Assembly (NCBI GenBank): GCA_016861105.1
Contig: BOKS01000001.1
Coordinates: 434,001-498,000, forward strand
Source of the DNA: Betaproteobacteria bacterium
GTDB taxonomy: Bacteria; Pseudomonadota; Gammaproteobacteria; Burkholderiales; Casimicrobiaceae
DNA: 64,000 bases
Direction: 5' to 3'
Part shown: positions 21,995 through 34,166 of the stretch, one piece after another
Position numbering within the stretch: the stretch's first letter is position 1
How the letters are laid out: every line of letters begins with the position of its first letter
The notes under the pieces: model-generated
The model's input: the letters and a program-made list of their open reading frames with translations, nothing else
Database searches by the model: none
What the model was told of the DNA's origin: nothing
Made by a program: the position numbers and the translations under genes

Positions 21995-22929
21995 GCGAGC
22001 GCACGCCGGTCGATGTCGCCGTCGGCGTGCTCGTTCGGCCCGATGGCAGCTTCCTTCTCGCGAGCCGGCCCGAGGGCAAGCCGTACGCCGGCTACTGGGA
22101 GTTTCCCGGAGGCAAGCTCGAGCCCGGCGAATCGATCGCCGCCGCGCTCGCGCGCGAGCTGCACGAGGAACTCGGCATCGACATCGGCGCGGCGCATCCG
22201 TGGGTCACGCGGCTGTTCGATTACCCGCACGCGCGGGTACGGCTGCACTTCTGCCGCGTGTTCGACTGGCGCGGCGAGGCGCACGGTCGCGAGGGCCAGC
22301 GCTTCGGCTTCTTTTCGACCGGACGGCTGCCCGACGGTCCGCTGCTGCCGGCGACCGTGCCGGTGATGCGCTGGCTCGACTTGCCCGCCGTTTATGTGCT
22401 GACCAACGCGGCCGCACGCGGCATCGAGACGTTTCTCGCGCGACTCGACATGGCGCTGGCGGACGGCGTGCGCCTCGTCCAGCTTCGCGAACCTGCGCTC
22501 GATGCGTCGCAGGTCCAACGACTGTTCGAGGAAGTGCTCGCCATGGCGCGCGCATACGGCGCGCGGTTGCTCGTCAGCGGCCGGCACCACGCGGCGCTGT
22601 GGGAGCGAGCGGGTGGCGTGCACTTGACCGCGGCGCAGTTGATGGCGCTCGATCACCGACCAGCGCTGCCACTCGTCGCGGCATCGACCCACACCCGCGC
22701 GGAGATCGATCGGGCCGCGGCACTCGACCTCGACTTCGCCGTCGCCGGTCCGGTGTTGCCGACGGCGAGCCATCCGGGGCGGTCCGGTTTAGGTTGGCCG
22801 GGGTTCGCCGCGTTGATCGGCGCCCCGGCCCTGCCGATCTACGCGATTGGCGGGCTGCGCGAGGAACTGCTCCCGGTCGCGATCGAGCGCGGCGCGCACG
22901 GCGTAGCGTTGCTTTCGGCCGCCTGGTAG
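21991..22929 (+). CDS. Nudix hydrolase / thiamine-phosphate-synthase-like fusion
   Basis: 312 residues, two domains. Residues 1-130 are a MutT-type Nudix domain, with box GGKLEPGESIAAALARELHEELGI intact, so hydrolysis of oxidised nucleotides such as 8-oxo-dGTP is plausible. Residues 135-312 resemble ThiE/TenI (VYVLTNAAARG, VQLREPALDASQVQRLF, VHLTAAQLM, LDFAVAGPVLPTASHPG, PIYAIGGL). The fusion is known in proteobacteria. Whether the C-terminal part makes thiamine phosphate is not established. Coupled to DUF815 upstream and convergent with yacG. Confidence 0.9.
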   Translation: MSERTPVDVAVGVLVRPDGSFLLASRPEGKPYAGYWEFPGGKLEPGESIAAALARELHEELGIDIGAAHPWVTRLFDYPHARVRLHFCRVFDWRGEAHGREGQRFGFFSTGRLPDGPLLPATVPVMRWLDLPAVYVLTNAAARGIETFLARLDMALADGVRLVQLREPALDASQVQRLFEEVLAMARAYGARLLVSGRHHAALWERAGGVHLTAAQLMALDHRPALPLVAASTHTRAEIDRAAALDLDFAVAGPVLPTASHPGRSGLGWPGFAALIGAPALPIYAIGGLREELLPVAIERGAHGVALLSAAW

Positions 22930-22939
22930 AAGGCGCGGT

Positions 22940-23137
22940 TCAGTGCTTCGGCGGCGCTTCCGAAGGCGGCGTCTCTTCGGCCTGTTCGGCGGGCGTGCCG
23001 GCAATCGTGTATTTCTCCGCCGCCCACGCACCGAGGTCGATCAGCTTGCAGCGCTCCGAGCAGAACGGCCGGAAGCGCGAAGCTTCGGTCCATTCGACGT
23101 CGCGCCCGCAGGCGGGGCACTTGACGACCGTCGCCAT
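22940..23137 (-). CDS. yacG: YacG, zinc-binding DNA gyrase inhibitor
   Basis: 65 residues. Zinc site C-x2-C-x15-C-x3-C (CPAC near residue 7, FCSERC near 26-30), then [14 protein letters not shown], the family consensus, and an acidic tail. YacG in Escherichia coli binds GyrB and blocks gyrase. Its start directly follows the zapD stop, and yacG-zapD-coaE order is typical of proteobacteria. Confidence 0.93.
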   Translation of the reverse strand: MATVVKCPACGRDVEWTEASRFRPFCSERCKLIDLGAWAAEKYTIAGTPAEQAEETPPSEAPPKH

Positions 23138-23914
23138 CTAGAACGCACAGAGCGAAAGATCGAACGCGACGTCGCGATCGACCGCACGCGGCTTGGGATC
23201 CCGGTCCGCCGCGGTGAAGCGGATCCAAAGCATGTACTTGTTGGCGCTGATCTCGGGAATCGCGCCCGAATCGGCGGGCACACGCACCTGCAGCAGCGCA
23301 TACGTTCGCCCCTGCAGCGTCTGCTGGAACGAACCCTGCACGGCGGTCTGGCGGCTGCGATGCGCGGTTTCGCGCAGCAGCCTCAGCACGATCGCCAGCC
23401 CCTGATTGAACTGCGACAGCGGCCTGACCCACGCCTGCAGGTCCTGCGTGCGCGCGGCGGCGTCGCGCATCAGCCACGCGTGGTACGAGGGCAGGTCGAA
23501 CTCGCAGGTACCGCCGGGAATGCCCGCGCGGCTGCGAATGCTCGTCAGCCATTCGTTGTCGCGCAGATGCTGGCCCGCCTTGCCCGGCGTGGCGTTCAAC
23601 GCCTGCTGCGCCTGGTCGATGTCGGCGAGCACGGCGGCGAGCGCCGATTCGGAGACCTGCGGGTTGTTGCGCAGCGCGAGCAGCGACTGCTTGTGGCGCT
23701 CGAGCTCTTGCAGCAGATCGCCCTTCAGATCCGCGCGCGAGGTGACCTCGAGGATCTCGAACAGCGTGAGCAGGGCGGTGTGATGGCAGAAGTGGTGCGT
23801 CTGCGCGCAGAAATACGCGAGCTTCTCGAACAGATCCTCGAGCCTCAACAGCGTACGCACCCGCTCGTTGAACGGGTACTCGTAGAGGATCTGGCGGGGT
23901 TCGTTGCTCTGCAT
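23138..23914 (-). CDS. zapD: ZapD, FtsZ-bundling division factor
   Basis: 258 residues from the ATG at 23914 ([26 protein letters not shown], whose [16 protein letters not shown] is the family hallmark). The helical N-terminal and C-terminal beta regions of ZapD/DUF1342 are both present, ending [10 protein letters not shown]. ZapD crosslinks FtsZ filaments through the FtsZ C-terminal peptide, encoded earlier in this window. The frame is open up to 23998 but the upstream residues lack family similarity. Confidence 0.93.
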   Translation of the reverse strand: MQSNEPRQILYEYPFNERVRTLLRLEDLFEKLAYFCAQTHHFCHHTALLTLFEILEVTSRADLKGDLLQELERHKQSLLALRNNPQVSESALAAVLADIDQAQQALNATPGKAGQHLRDNEWLTSIRSRAGIPGGTCEFDLPSYHAWLMRDAAARTQDLQAWVRPLSQFNQGLAIVLRLLRETAHRSRQTAVQGSFQQTLQGRTYALLQVRVPADSGAIPEISANKYMLWIRFTAADRDPKPRAVDRDVAFDLSLCAF

Positions 23915-23958
23915 GCGAGCAGTGCCTGACGCCGGATCGACGATATCACGGGTGAGCG

Positions 23959-24627
23959 CTAGCCTGCGCGGTCGCGGCGAAGCGACGCAAGGCGGCAATA
24001 CGTGGCGTGCAGCCGCGCGACTCGTTCGGCAAGCTGGCCGACCGCGCCGCCGTTGAAAAGCACATCGTCGGCCACGGCGAGCCGTCGTTCCCGGCTCGCC
24101 TGCTGCGCGACGATCGACCGCGCGCCATCGGCGTCGATCCGGCTGCGCCGGACGACGCGCTCGACTTGCACGTCGACCGGACAGTCGACGACGAGCACGC
24201 GGTCGACGCGCGTCTTCCAGTTGCCGGACTCGACGAGCAAAGGGACGACGAACATCACGTACGGCACGTTCTCGGCAGCGTGCTGCGCGGCATCCTCGGC
24301 CCGAGCGCGGATCAGCGGATGCAGGATGGATTCGAGCGCGCGTTTCGCACCGGCGTCGGCGAACACCAGTTCGCGCATCCTGCCGCGATCGAGCGCGCCG
24401 CCGGCCGTGATGTAGGCGTCGCCGAAATGGGCGCGCAGCGCGTCGATCGCTGCGCCGCCGGGCGCGGTGATCGCGTGCGCGATCGCGTCCGTGTCGACGA
24501 TCGCCGCACCGAGTTCGGCGAAGCGATCGGCGACCGTCGACTTGCCGCTGCCGATGCCGCCGGTCAGCCCGACGCGGAAGCAGGCGAACTCAGAACGGGA
24601 GGAAGCGGCTGGCGATGGCGTTGCCAT
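23959..24627 (-). CDS. coaE: CoaE, dephospho-CoA kinase
   Basis: Last step of coenzyme A synthesis. 222 residues. P-loop [18 protein letters not shown] near residue 20, [27 protein letters not shown], and [13 protein letters not shown]. The only upstream ATG (24627) lies inside the end of pilD, giving an overlap of 38 bases and an N-terminal tail of about 17 residues before the family core. The true start could be a rarer codon within this tail. Confidence 0.94.
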   Translation of the reverse strand: MATPSPAASSRSEFACFRVGLTGGIGSGKSTVADRFAELGAAIVDTDAIAHAITAPGGAAIDALRAHFGDAYITAGGALDRGRMRELVFADAGAKRALESILHPLIRARAEDAAQHAAENVPYVMFVVPLLVESGNWKTRVDRVLVVDCPVDVQVERVVRRSRIDADGARSIVAQQASRERRLAVADDVLFNGGAVGQLAERVARLHATYCRLASLRRDRAG

Positions 24628-25426
24628 ACAACAGCACGATGAAGCCGGCGGCGGCGAGATAGGGGCCGAAGGGGATCGGAATGTCGCGGCCGCGTCTGGC
24701 GAGGGCGATCAGCACGATGCCGACGACCGCGCCGACAATCGACGACAGCAGAATGATCGGCAGCAGCATCTTCCAGCCGAGCCATGCGCCAAGTGCGGCG
24801 AGCAGCTTGAAGTCGCCGTAGCCCATGCCCTCCTTGCCGGTCGCGAGCTTGAACAGCCAGTAGATCGACCACAGGATCAGATAGCCCGCGATCGCGCCGA
24901 TCACCGCCTCCTGCAGCGGCGCAAACGTGCTCCACAGGTTGGCGATCAGTCCGAGCCAGAGCAGCGGCAGCGTCAGATCGTCGGGCAGGAAGGTCGTGTC
25001 GGCGTCGATGAAGGTCAGCGCGATCAGTGCCCACAGCAGCACCAGCGCGAGCGCACCGGCCGCACCCCAACCGAAGCGCCACGCCACCAGCGACGAAAGA
25101 ACGGCAGTCAGTGCCTCGACGATCGGATAGCGCGGCGAGATGCGTGCGCCGCAGAACGCGCACTTGCCGCGCAGCATGAGGTACGAGACGACCGGGATGT
25201 TGTCCATCGCGCGCAGCGGCTTGTTGCACGCGGGGCAGTGCGAACGCGGCACCAGCAGGTTGTAGCGCCCGGCCTGCGGCGGTTCGCGGCCTTCGAGTTC
25301 GGCGCATTGCGCGCGCCACTCCGCCTCCATCATCCGCGGCAGGCGATGGATGACGACGTTCAGGAAAGAACCGATCGCCAGCCCGACGATGGGCGCGGCG
25401 ATCATGAAGAGGGCGTCTGGAGACAA
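24590..25426 (-). CDS. pilD: PilD, prepilin peptidase / N-methyltransferase
   Basis: Inner-membrane aspartyl protease that cleaves type IV prepilin leaders and methylates the new N-terminus. 278 residues. N-terminal GSFLNVVIHRLP, a zinc-binding cytoplasmic loop with two Cys pairs (CPAC, CAFC), and the catalytic Asp motifs TFIDADTTFLPD and GMGYGDFKLLAALGAWLGW (the GxGD-type site). About eight hydrophobic segments. Cotranscribed with pilC and pilB by position. Confidence 0.96.
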   Translation of the reverse strand: MSPDALFMIAAPIVGLAIGSFLNVVIHRLPRMMEAEWRAQCAELEGREPPQAGRYNLLVPRSHCPACNKPLRAMDNIPVVSYLMLRGKCAFCGARISPRYPIVEALTAVLSSLVAWRFGWGAAGALALVLLWALIALTFIDADTTFLPDDLTLPLLWLGLIANLWSTFAPLQEAVIGAIAGYLILWSIYWLFKLATGKEGMGYGDFKLLAALGAWLGWKMLLPIILLSSIVGAVVGIVLIALARRGRDIPIPFGPYLAAAGFIVLLYGNAIASRFLPF

Positions 25427-25478
25427 GAAGAAAGAAGCGGTCGGCAGCGCGCCGACGACGCCGACCCTTTCCAGATTC

Positions 25479-26708
25479 CTAAACCACCTGGCCGAGCTTG
25501 AAGATCGGCAGGTAGATCGCGATCACGATGCCGCCGATGATCACGCCGAGCACGACCATGATGATCGGTTCGATCAGACTGGCGAGCGCGTCGACCGTCT
25601 CGTCGACCTCACGCTCGTAGTAGTCGGCGACCTTCGACAGCATCGAGTCGAGCGAACCCGACTCCTCGCCGATGCCGGTCATCTGTACCGCCATGTTCGG
25701 GAACACGCCGGAGTTCTGCATCGCCTGCGCGAGGCTCGTGCCGATGTTGACCTCGCTCTGGATCTGCTTGGTTGCTTCCTTGTAGACGGCGTTGCCGGCG
25801 GCGGGACCGACCGAGTCGAGCGCTTCGACGAGCGGCACGCCGGCCGCGAAGGTCGTCGACAGCGTGCGGCTCCAGCGCGCGATCGAAGCCTTCTGCATCA
25901 GTTCGCCGATGACCGGCGGCTTCAGGATCAACCGGTCGATCGTCATCTGCACTTTCGGCGAGCGCTTCCAGGCCTGGATCAGGAAGTAGATCGAACCGAC
26001 CAGGCCGAACAGCAGCACGTACCAGTATTCAACGAAGAAGTCGGACATCGCGATGACCATCAGCGTCGGCGCGGGCAGGTCTGCGCCGAAACTGGTGAAG
26101 ACGCTCTTGAACGACGGGATCACGAAAATCATGATGATCGACGTGATCAGGATCGCCACAAGGATGATCATCAGCGGATAGAACATCGCCTTCTTGATCT
26201 TGCCCTTCAGCGCGAGCGTCTTTTCCTTGTAGGTGGCGAGGCGGTCGAGCAGTGTCTCCAGAATGCCGGCCTGCTCGCCCGCGGCGACCAGGTTGCAGAA
26301 CAGCGGATCGAAGTAGATCGGGTACTTGCGAAACGCCTGGTTCAGGCTGGTACCGGTCTCAATGTCCATCTTGATGTCGTTCAGCAGCCGCGACATCGAT
26401 GGATTCCCGTGGCCGCGCGCGACGATGTCGAAGCACTGCAGCAGCGGCACGCCGGCGCGCAGCATCGTCGAAAGCTGTCGCGTGAAAATCGCCAGGTCCT
26501 TCTCCGAGATCTTGCGACCGCGCGCGAAGCTCTGCTTCTTGATCTTCGACACCATGATGCCGCGCCGGCGCAGCGACGCGGCGACGACCGACTCGCCGCC
26601 GGCGCGCATCTCGCCCTTGACCACCCTGCCGGTCTTGTCGCGCCCCTCCCAGTGGAAGACCGACTCGCGCACGACTTCGCGCGGTTTGGCGATTGCACCC
26701 GTGGCCAT
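25479..26708 (-). CDS. pilC: PilC, type IV pilus inner-membrane platform protein
   Basis: 409 residues with two T2SSF domains. It connects the cytoplasmic ATPase PilB to pilus assembly. Domain repeats are visible as FTRQLSTMLRAGVPLLQCFDIV and WSRTLSTTFAAGVPLVEALDSV, each followed by long hydrophobic helices. VNIGTSLAQAMQNSGVFPNMAVQMTGIGEESGSL-type region and a C-terminal membrane pair end the protein. Sits between pilB and pilD, 35 bases after pilB. Confidence 0.96.
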   Translation of the reverse strand: MATGAIAKPREVVRESVFHWEGRDKTGRVVKGEMRAGGESVVAASLRRRGIMVSKIKKQSFARGRKISEKDLAIFTRQLSTMLRAGVPLLQCFDIVARGHGNPSMSRLLNDIKMDIETGTSLNQAFRKYPIYFDPLFCNLVAAGEQAGILETLLDRLATYKEKTLALKGKIKKAMFYPLMIILVAILITSIIMIFVIPSFKSVFTSFGADLPAPTLMVIAMSDFFVEYWYVLLFGLVGSIYFLIQAWKRSPKVQMTIDRLILKPPVIGELMQKASIARWSRTLSTTFAAGVPLVEALDSVGPAAGNAVYKEATKQIQSEVNIGTSLAQAMQNSGVFPNMAVQMTGIGEESGSLDSMLSKVADYYEREVDETVDALASLIEPIIMVVLGVIIGGIVIAIYLPIFKLGQVV

Positions 26709-26743
26709 GCTTCTCTCCGCCTGCTTGCTTCAGTGAGTCCGGA

Positions 26744-28483
26744 TCAGTCGTTGGTGCAGCCGAGCACTTCGTCGACCGAGGTCACGCCCTGGCGCGCCTT
26801 CAACAGGCCCGATTGCCTGAGATTCTTGACGCCTTCGCGCTGCGCCTGCTGCGCGATCTCGAGCGAACTGCCGCCCTTGAGAATAATGCGCTGGATCTCC
26901 TCGGTGATCGGCATGACTTCGTAAATGCCGACACGCCCTTTGTAGCCCGTGCCCTTGCAGCGGTCGCATCCGACCGGCTTGTACGGGACCCAGCTTCCGT
27001 CGAGATCTGCTTCCGAGTACCCGGCCGCGAGCAGCGCGTCCTTCGACAGATCCGCCGGCTGCTTGCACCCGCACAGACGGCGCGCCAGGCGCTGCGCCGT
27101 GATCAGAATGACCGACGAGACGATGTTGAACGCCGGCACGCCCATGTTGGCGAGCCGCGTCAGCGTCGACGGCGCATCGTTCGTGTGCAGCGTCGACATC
27201 ACCATGTGGCCCGTCTGCGCCGCCTTGATCGCGATGTCCGCGGTTTCCAGGTCGCGAATCTCGCCGACCATGATGATGTCCGGATCCTGCCGCAGGAACG
27301 CGCGCATCGCGCTGGCGAAGGTCAAGCCCGCCTTCTCGTTGACGTTGACCTGATTGATGCCGGCGAGTTGGATCTCCGCCGGATCCTCTGCAGTCGAGAT
27401 GTTCACGCCCGGCTGGTTCAGGATGTTCAGGCAGGTATACAGCGACACCGTTTTGCCGCTGCCGGTCGGACCCGTTACGAGCACCATGCCGTAGGGGCGC
27501 GTGATCGCGTCCAGCAGCGACTGCTTCTGTTCGGGTTCGTAGCCGAGCGCGTCGATCCCCATCTTTGCTTGCGAAGGATCGAGAATACGCATCACGACTT
27601 TTTCGCCGTACAGAGTCGGCAGCGTGCTGACGCGGAAGTCGATCGCGCGCTGACCCGACAGCGCGAGCTTCATCCGCCCGTCCTGCGGCACGCGCTTTTC
27701 CGAGATGTCGAGCTTCGAGATGACCTTGATGCGGGTGACCAGTCGTTCGCGGATCGCCAGCGGCGGCTGCGCGACTTCGCGCAGCACGCCGTCGACGCGG
27801 AAACGGATCCGGTAGAACTTCTCGTACGGCTCGAAGTGCAGGTCGGACGCGCCTTCGGTGATCGCGTCGAGCAGCAGCTTCTGCAGGAAGCGGACGACGG
27901 GGGCGTCGTCCACCTCGACCGTGGTTTCGTCCTTGGTCTGATCCGGCGACTCCTGGATCAGTTCCTCGAAGTCGACGTCGTCGCCGACGATCGCGTCGAG
28001 CGACTGCGCGACCGACTGCGACGAAGCTTCGATCAGCCTGACCAGCTTGTCGTGCTCGACCACGACGACGTCGAGGGCGAGCTGGGTCTGGAATTTGACC
28101 TGGTCGAGCGCCTGGAAGTTGGTCGGATCCGAAACCGCCACCGCCAGCCGGTTGCCGCGCTTGCGCAGCGCCAGAACCCGCAGCGACGCGACCAGTTTGC
28201 GATCGATGATGTCCTTCGGAAGCTGATCGGTGTCGAATGCCGACAGGTCCAGCAACGGATGCCCGAAGGTATCGGCAGCGAACTTTGCGATCTGCGAAGC
28301 GGACATGCCGACCTGGTCGGCGACCGTCGTCAGCTCGTCGATGAACTGCGTGCTGCTCGACACGGCCTTGCGTGCGAGCGTTTCGGCGCGGTCCGGCCTG
28401 AGCTTGCCCTGCTGTACGAGCGCGCGGGCGAGACCGGTCAAGGCGCCTGCGGCCGCGGCTGGACCCTGGGTGACGGCTGACAT
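26744..28483 (-). CDS. pilB: PilB, type IV pilus extension ATPase
   Basis: 579 residues from the ATG at 28483 (MSAVTQGP). An open frame upstream reaches 28666 but is not protein-like. N-terminal T2SSE domain, then the secretion ATPase core: Walker A GPTGSGKTVSLYT near residue 340, Asp box EDPAEIQLAGINQV, Walker B, His box, and the four-Cys zinc site (CGCKQ...CDRCKGTGYKGR). Drives pilus extension with PilC. No pilin gene is present next to it in this window. Confidence 0.96.
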   Translation of the reverse strand: MSAVTQGPAAAAGALTGLARALVQQGKLRPDRAETLARKAVSSSTQFIDELTTVADQVGMSASQIAKFAADTFGHPLLDLSAFDTDQLPKDIIDRKLVASLRVLALRKRGNRLAVAVSDPTNFQALDQVKFQTQLALDVVVVEHDKLVRLIEASSQSVAQSLDAIVGDDVDFEELIQESPDQTKDETTVEVDDAPVVRFLQKLLLDAITEGASDLHFEPYEKFYRIRFRVDGVLREVAQPPLAIRERLVTRIKVISKLDISEKRVPQDGRMKLALSGQRAIDFRVSTLPTLYGEKVVMRILDPSQAKMGIDALGYEPEQKQSLLDAITRPYGMVLVTGPTGSGKTVSLYTCLNILNQPGVNISTAEDPAEIQLAGINQVNVNEKAGLTFASAMRAFLRQDPDIIMVGEIRDLETADIAIKAAQTGHMVMSTLHTNDAPSTLTRLANMGVPAFNIVSSVILITAQRLARRLCGCKQPADLSKDALLAAGYSEADLDGSWVPYKPVGCDRCKGTGYKGRVGIYEVMPITEEIQRIILKGGSSLEIAQQAQREGVKNLRQSGLLKARQGVTSVDEVLGCTND

Positions 28484-28958
28484 GGATGCGAAGGGAAGGA
28501 CGAGCGGCCTTTTATAACGTCCGAGGTGCGCAACAAAGCTCGGAGATACTGCCGATAAGCCCCTAATTTGTAAAGCTAAGTCCCTCAAAGGGGGCATCAT
28601 CCGCTGGCGTGGAGGAGCGGTGCTGAGGCAGTGCGTACCTGCGCTCAAGTGCCATGGTCGCTTCACCCGGTTGGTGCAGAGACGGCTGCCCTGATCGTCG
28701 ACTCAGCGATCGGGACCGGTGCATGACTCTGACTACGCCTGGGTGGGTGGCAAACCTGCGGCCGCCAGAGCCGACACCGACAAGCAAACGAAGGGGCGCG
28801 CGGCTACGCGTCGAGCGGGCCCGAGATTCTGACGGCGTCTACGCGTCTTGTGAGGCGGATCGCGATCGCCGAAGGCGGACGCAATCGTCGACTGGAAGCG
28901 CGTTCGGTAGGAATCGGCCGCGGGATTGCGTCAGCCGAAAAAAGCTTGAGAAAAGGCT
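28484..28958. other. Gene-free spacer between pilB and tRNA-Pro
   Basis: 475 bases in which I see no convincing gene. Short open frames on both strands are Arg/Ser/Gly-rich and lack protein character. It must hold the pilB promoter. An A/T-rich patch next to the tRNA (28936-28958, with AAAAAAGCTT and GAGAAAAGGCTT) reads on the minus strand as a weak stem with a T-run, and may be the tRNA terminator. Confidence 0.5.
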
Positions 28959-29035
<77 letters not shown>

Positions 29036-29069
29036 ATGCCGGTCGACTCTTCGTCGCCGGCTTGCGCTG

Positions 29070-30059
29070 CTAGCGGTCTCGCCGCATCGCGAACGCGTTC
29101 AATTCTAACAAAGAACGCTTGAAGTCCGACTCGGCCAGCGCTTCCGCGGCCTCGAAGGCGAGGATTGACTCCTCCTGCGCGCGTCGGCGCGCGTAGTCGA
29201 GCGACCCATTGTTATGCACGATCTGCGCGATCTCCGCGAAATTGCCACCGCCCTCACGGATCGCACGCTCGACGAGCGCGCGCTGGGCCGGGGGCGACGA
29301 CCGCAACGCATGGATCAGAGGCAGGGTCGTCTTGCCCTCGCGCAGGTCGTCGCCGAGGCGCTTGCCGATGTCCTCCGCATTCCCCGAGTAATCGAGTACG
29401 TCGTCAATCATCTGGAATGCGGTTCCCAGGCTGGCGCCGTAGCGGGCGCACGCGGATTCGGTCGCCATATCGGCGCCCGCGAGGACGGCGCCAATGCGCG
29501 CGGCTGCCTCGAAGAGCGTGGCCGTCTTGCGTTCGACCACCATCAAGTAACGCGCCTCGTCGACCGACGGGTCGTGCACGTTCATAAGTTGAAGGACTTC
29601 GCCTTCGGCAATCCGATTGGTCGCGTCGGCCAGGATGCGCATCACTCGCATGCTTCCCACGTCGACCATCATCTGGAACGAGCGCGAATACAGGAAGTCC
29701 CCCACCAGGATGCTCGCGGCGTTGCCAAACATCGAGTTCGACGTCGGCCGCCCCCGTCGCAGGTCCGACTCGTCGACGACGTCGTCGTGCAGCAGCGTGG
29801 CCGTGTGAATGAACTCGATTACGGCGGCGAGCTGTGTATGCGCAGTCCCTCGGTAACCAAGGGCGCGGGCGATCAGAAGGAGCACGGCCGGACGCAGCCG
29901 CTTGCCTCCACCGCTGATGATGTACTCGCCGATCGTGCCGATCAGCGCGATATCCGAGCGCAGGCGCCCGCGGATCACGGCGTCGACGGCGCGCATGTCT
30001 TCCGCGATCGGCGCGAGGATCTGGGCCAGTTCGGGCGTGCCCGTTGGCGAGAATGGCAT
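29070..30059 (-). CDS. ispB: IspB-type polyprenyl diphosphate synthase
   Basis: Trans-prenyl synthase for the ubiquinone side chain (octaprenyl diphosphate in close relatives; chain length not readable here). 329 residues from the ATG at 30059. First Asp-rich motif LLHDDVVDESDLRRG near residue 85, GGGKRLRPA, second motif FQMIDDVLDYSG near 215, KTTLPLI. A TTG at 30098 would add 13 residues. The ATG fits the -10 box at 30111-30116 better, giving a leader of about 45 bases. Divergent from rplU, the common order in proteobacteria. Confidence 0.93.
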   Translation of the reverse strand: MPFSPTGTPELAQILAPIAEDMRAVDAVIRGRLRSDIALIGTIGEYIISGGGKRLRPAVLLLIARALGYRGTAHTQLAAVIEFIHTATLLHDDVVDESDLRRGRPTSNSMFGNAASILVGDFLYSRSFQMMVDVGSMRVMRILADATNRIAEGEVLQLMNVHDPSVDEARYLMVVERKTATLFEAAARIGAVLAGADMATESACARYGASLGTAFQMIDDVLDYSGNAEDIGKRLGDDLREGKTTLPLIHALRSSPPAQRALVERAIREGGGNFAEIAQIVHNNGSLDYARRRAQEESILAFEAAEALAESDFKRSLLELNAFAMRRDR

Positions 30060-30110
30060 GGCAGACGCGTGTGGCACGTGCGGTCGGGGATCTTCCAACG
30101 GGCGGCTGGC

Positions 30111-30116
30111 ATTATA
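30111..30116 (-). promoter_or_regulatory. -10 box (TATAAT) of ispB
   Basis: Minus strand reads CTCCTATAATGCC, a perfect -10 hexamer. No good -35 lies 16-18 bases upstream. A CTGACA lies only 11 bases away. The rppH promoter region has the same CCTATAATG string. Confidence 0.45.
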
Positions 30117-30120
30117 GGAG

Positions 30121-30143
30121 CCGGGGTGTCAGGGGCACCCCGG
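30121..30143. promoter_or_regulatory. Perfect 8-bp inverted repeat in the ispB/rplU divergent region
   Basis: CCGGGGTG and CACCCCGG flank a seven-base TCAGGGG spacer. It occupies the -35 to -30 area of the presumed ispB promoter and lies 33 bases upstream of the rplU -35. Operator or RNA structure are both possible. Confidence 0.4.
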
Positions 30144-30175
30144 GACGTACGATCGCAGCGGCCACGTACCGGCGT

Positions 30176-30205
30176 TTGACTCGGCCTCGCCGGCACTGAG
30201 ATAAT
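30176..30205 (+). promoter_or_regulatory. Sigma-70-type promoter of rplU-rpmA
   Basis: TTGACT (-35, 30176-30181), an 18-base spacer, and GATAAT (-10, 30200-30205) with a TGA extension. The start is expected near 30212, leaving a leader of about 56 bases to the rplU ATG. Best promoter match in the window. Confidence 0.72.
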
Positions 30206-30267
30206 GCTCAGCTTTCCGAATGGCCGGGCCCGGTCGGCCAGATACGCCGAGGCCCAGGAGTGCAGAC

Positions 30268-33133
<2,866 letters not shown>

Positions 33134-33145
<12 letters not shown>

Positions 33146-33510
33146 AAGCTCAGAACGAGGTTGCGTCGAAGGCTAACCTGCCGCAGGCAGGTTAAGGCAG
33201 CGCAGCCGCCGGCCGCAGACACAACTGCCGCGAAGCGGCTTTCAGCGGTTCTGAGCTGAAAGCTCAGAACGAGGTTGCGTCGAAGGCTAACCTGCCGCAG
33301 GCAGGTTAAGGCGGCGCAGCCGCCGGCCGCAGACACAACTGCCGCGAAGCGGCTTTCAGCGGTTCTGAGCTGAAAGCTCAACACCAAGTCGCGTCGGAGA
33401 CCAATCTGCCGCAGGCGGGCTAAAGCGGCGCAGCCGTCGGCAGGAGACACAACCGCCGCGAAGCGGCTTTTGGTTCCTGGGCTGAAAGCTCAGAACGAGG
33501 TTGTGCCGAA
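33134..33510. repeat. 114-bp tandem repeat array, about 3.3 units
   Basis: Units begin at 33134, 33248, 33362 and 33473 (periods 114, 114, 111). Units 1 and 2 are nearly identical, 3 is diverged, 4 is partial. Each unit carries four inverted repeats: GTTCTGAGCT/AGCTCAGAAC, TAACCTGC/GCAGGTTA, a GCCGCCGGC-type core, and GCCGC/GCGGC. 114 is a multiple of three, so a minus-strand frame stays open through it with a 38-residue repeat, which I read as a by-product. Confidence 0.9.
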
Positions 33511-33522
33511 GCCCACGATCGC

Positions 33523-34089
33523 CTACGCGTCGGGCGGTTGCGTCGCGGGCGCTGGGGGGGGGCCGTGTTCGGCGCGTTCTCCGGCGGCCGGCCGCCGCGA
33601 CTCTCCACGCCGCCCGCTACGGAACACGAAGCGCGACAGCTCGGCCAGCGCCTGCTGATACACGGCACGCTTGAACTCGATCACCGTGTCCAGCGGCACC
33701 CAATACTCGTGCCAGCGCCAAGCGTCGAATTCGGGCTTTTCGCTGCGGCGCAGGCAGACGTCGCAGTCGCGCGCAAGCAACCGCAGCAGAAACCAGATCT
33801 GCTTCTGCCCGCGGTAGTTGCCTCGCAGATCGCGCCGGATCCACTGCTCGGGTACGTCGTAGCGCAGCCATTCACGCGTGCGGGCGATGACCTTCACTTG
33901 CTCGGGCTTCAACCCGATCTCCTCGTACAGCTCGCGAAACATCGCTTGCTCGGGAGACTCGCCGTGCTTGATCCCGCCCTGCGGGAACTGCCACGAATGC
34001 TGCCTTACGCGCTTACCCCAGAAGACCTCGTTGCGATGGTTGAGCAGGATGATGCCGACATTCGGGCGGTACCCGTCCTTGTCCAGCAT
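33523..34089 (-). CDS. rppH: RppH, RNA pyrophosphohydrolase
   Basis: Removes pyrophosphate from mRNA 5' ends to trigger decay. 188 residues. [17 protein letters not shown] at the N-terminus and an intact Nudix box [23 protein letters not shown] near residue 38. [13 protein letters not shown] and [11 protein letters not shown] are family blocks. The last 30 residues are Pro/Ala/Arg-rich and extend toward the repeat array, beyond the conserved core. Divergent from proS. Confidence 0.95.
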   Translation of the reverse strand: MLDKDGYRPNVGIILLNHRNEVFWGKRVRQHSWQFPQGGIKHGESPEQAMFRELYEEIGLKPEQVKVIARTREWLRYDVPEQWIRRDLRGNYRGQKQIWFLLRLLARDCDVCLRRSEKPEFDAWRWHEYWVPLDTVIEFKRAVYQQALAELSRFVFRSGRRGESRRPAAGERAEHGPPPAPATQPPDA

Positions 34090-34122
34090 GCCGTTACCTG
34101 AAGCTTTATCATCTGCGGCCCA

Positions 34123-34128
34123 TTATAG
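34123..34128 (-). promoter_or_regulatory. -10 box (TATAAT) of rppH
   Basis: The minus strand reads TCCTATAATGGG, 33 bases upstream of the rppH ATG, giving a leader of about 28 bases. No clear -35. Matches the ispB -10 context. Confidence 0.45.
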
Positions 34129-34166
34129 GACCGCGTTTGCACGAGCCACCGCGGCACATTCACGCG

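Noticed and set aside
24590..24627. Error in the coaE/pilD overlap
   Set aside because: Both proteins keep complete family motifs. The overlap only affects the uncertain CoaE N-terminal tail.
28563..28787. Small gene between pilB and tRNA-Pro
   Set aside because: Ser/Arg-rich composition, no ribosome site, no recognisable motif.
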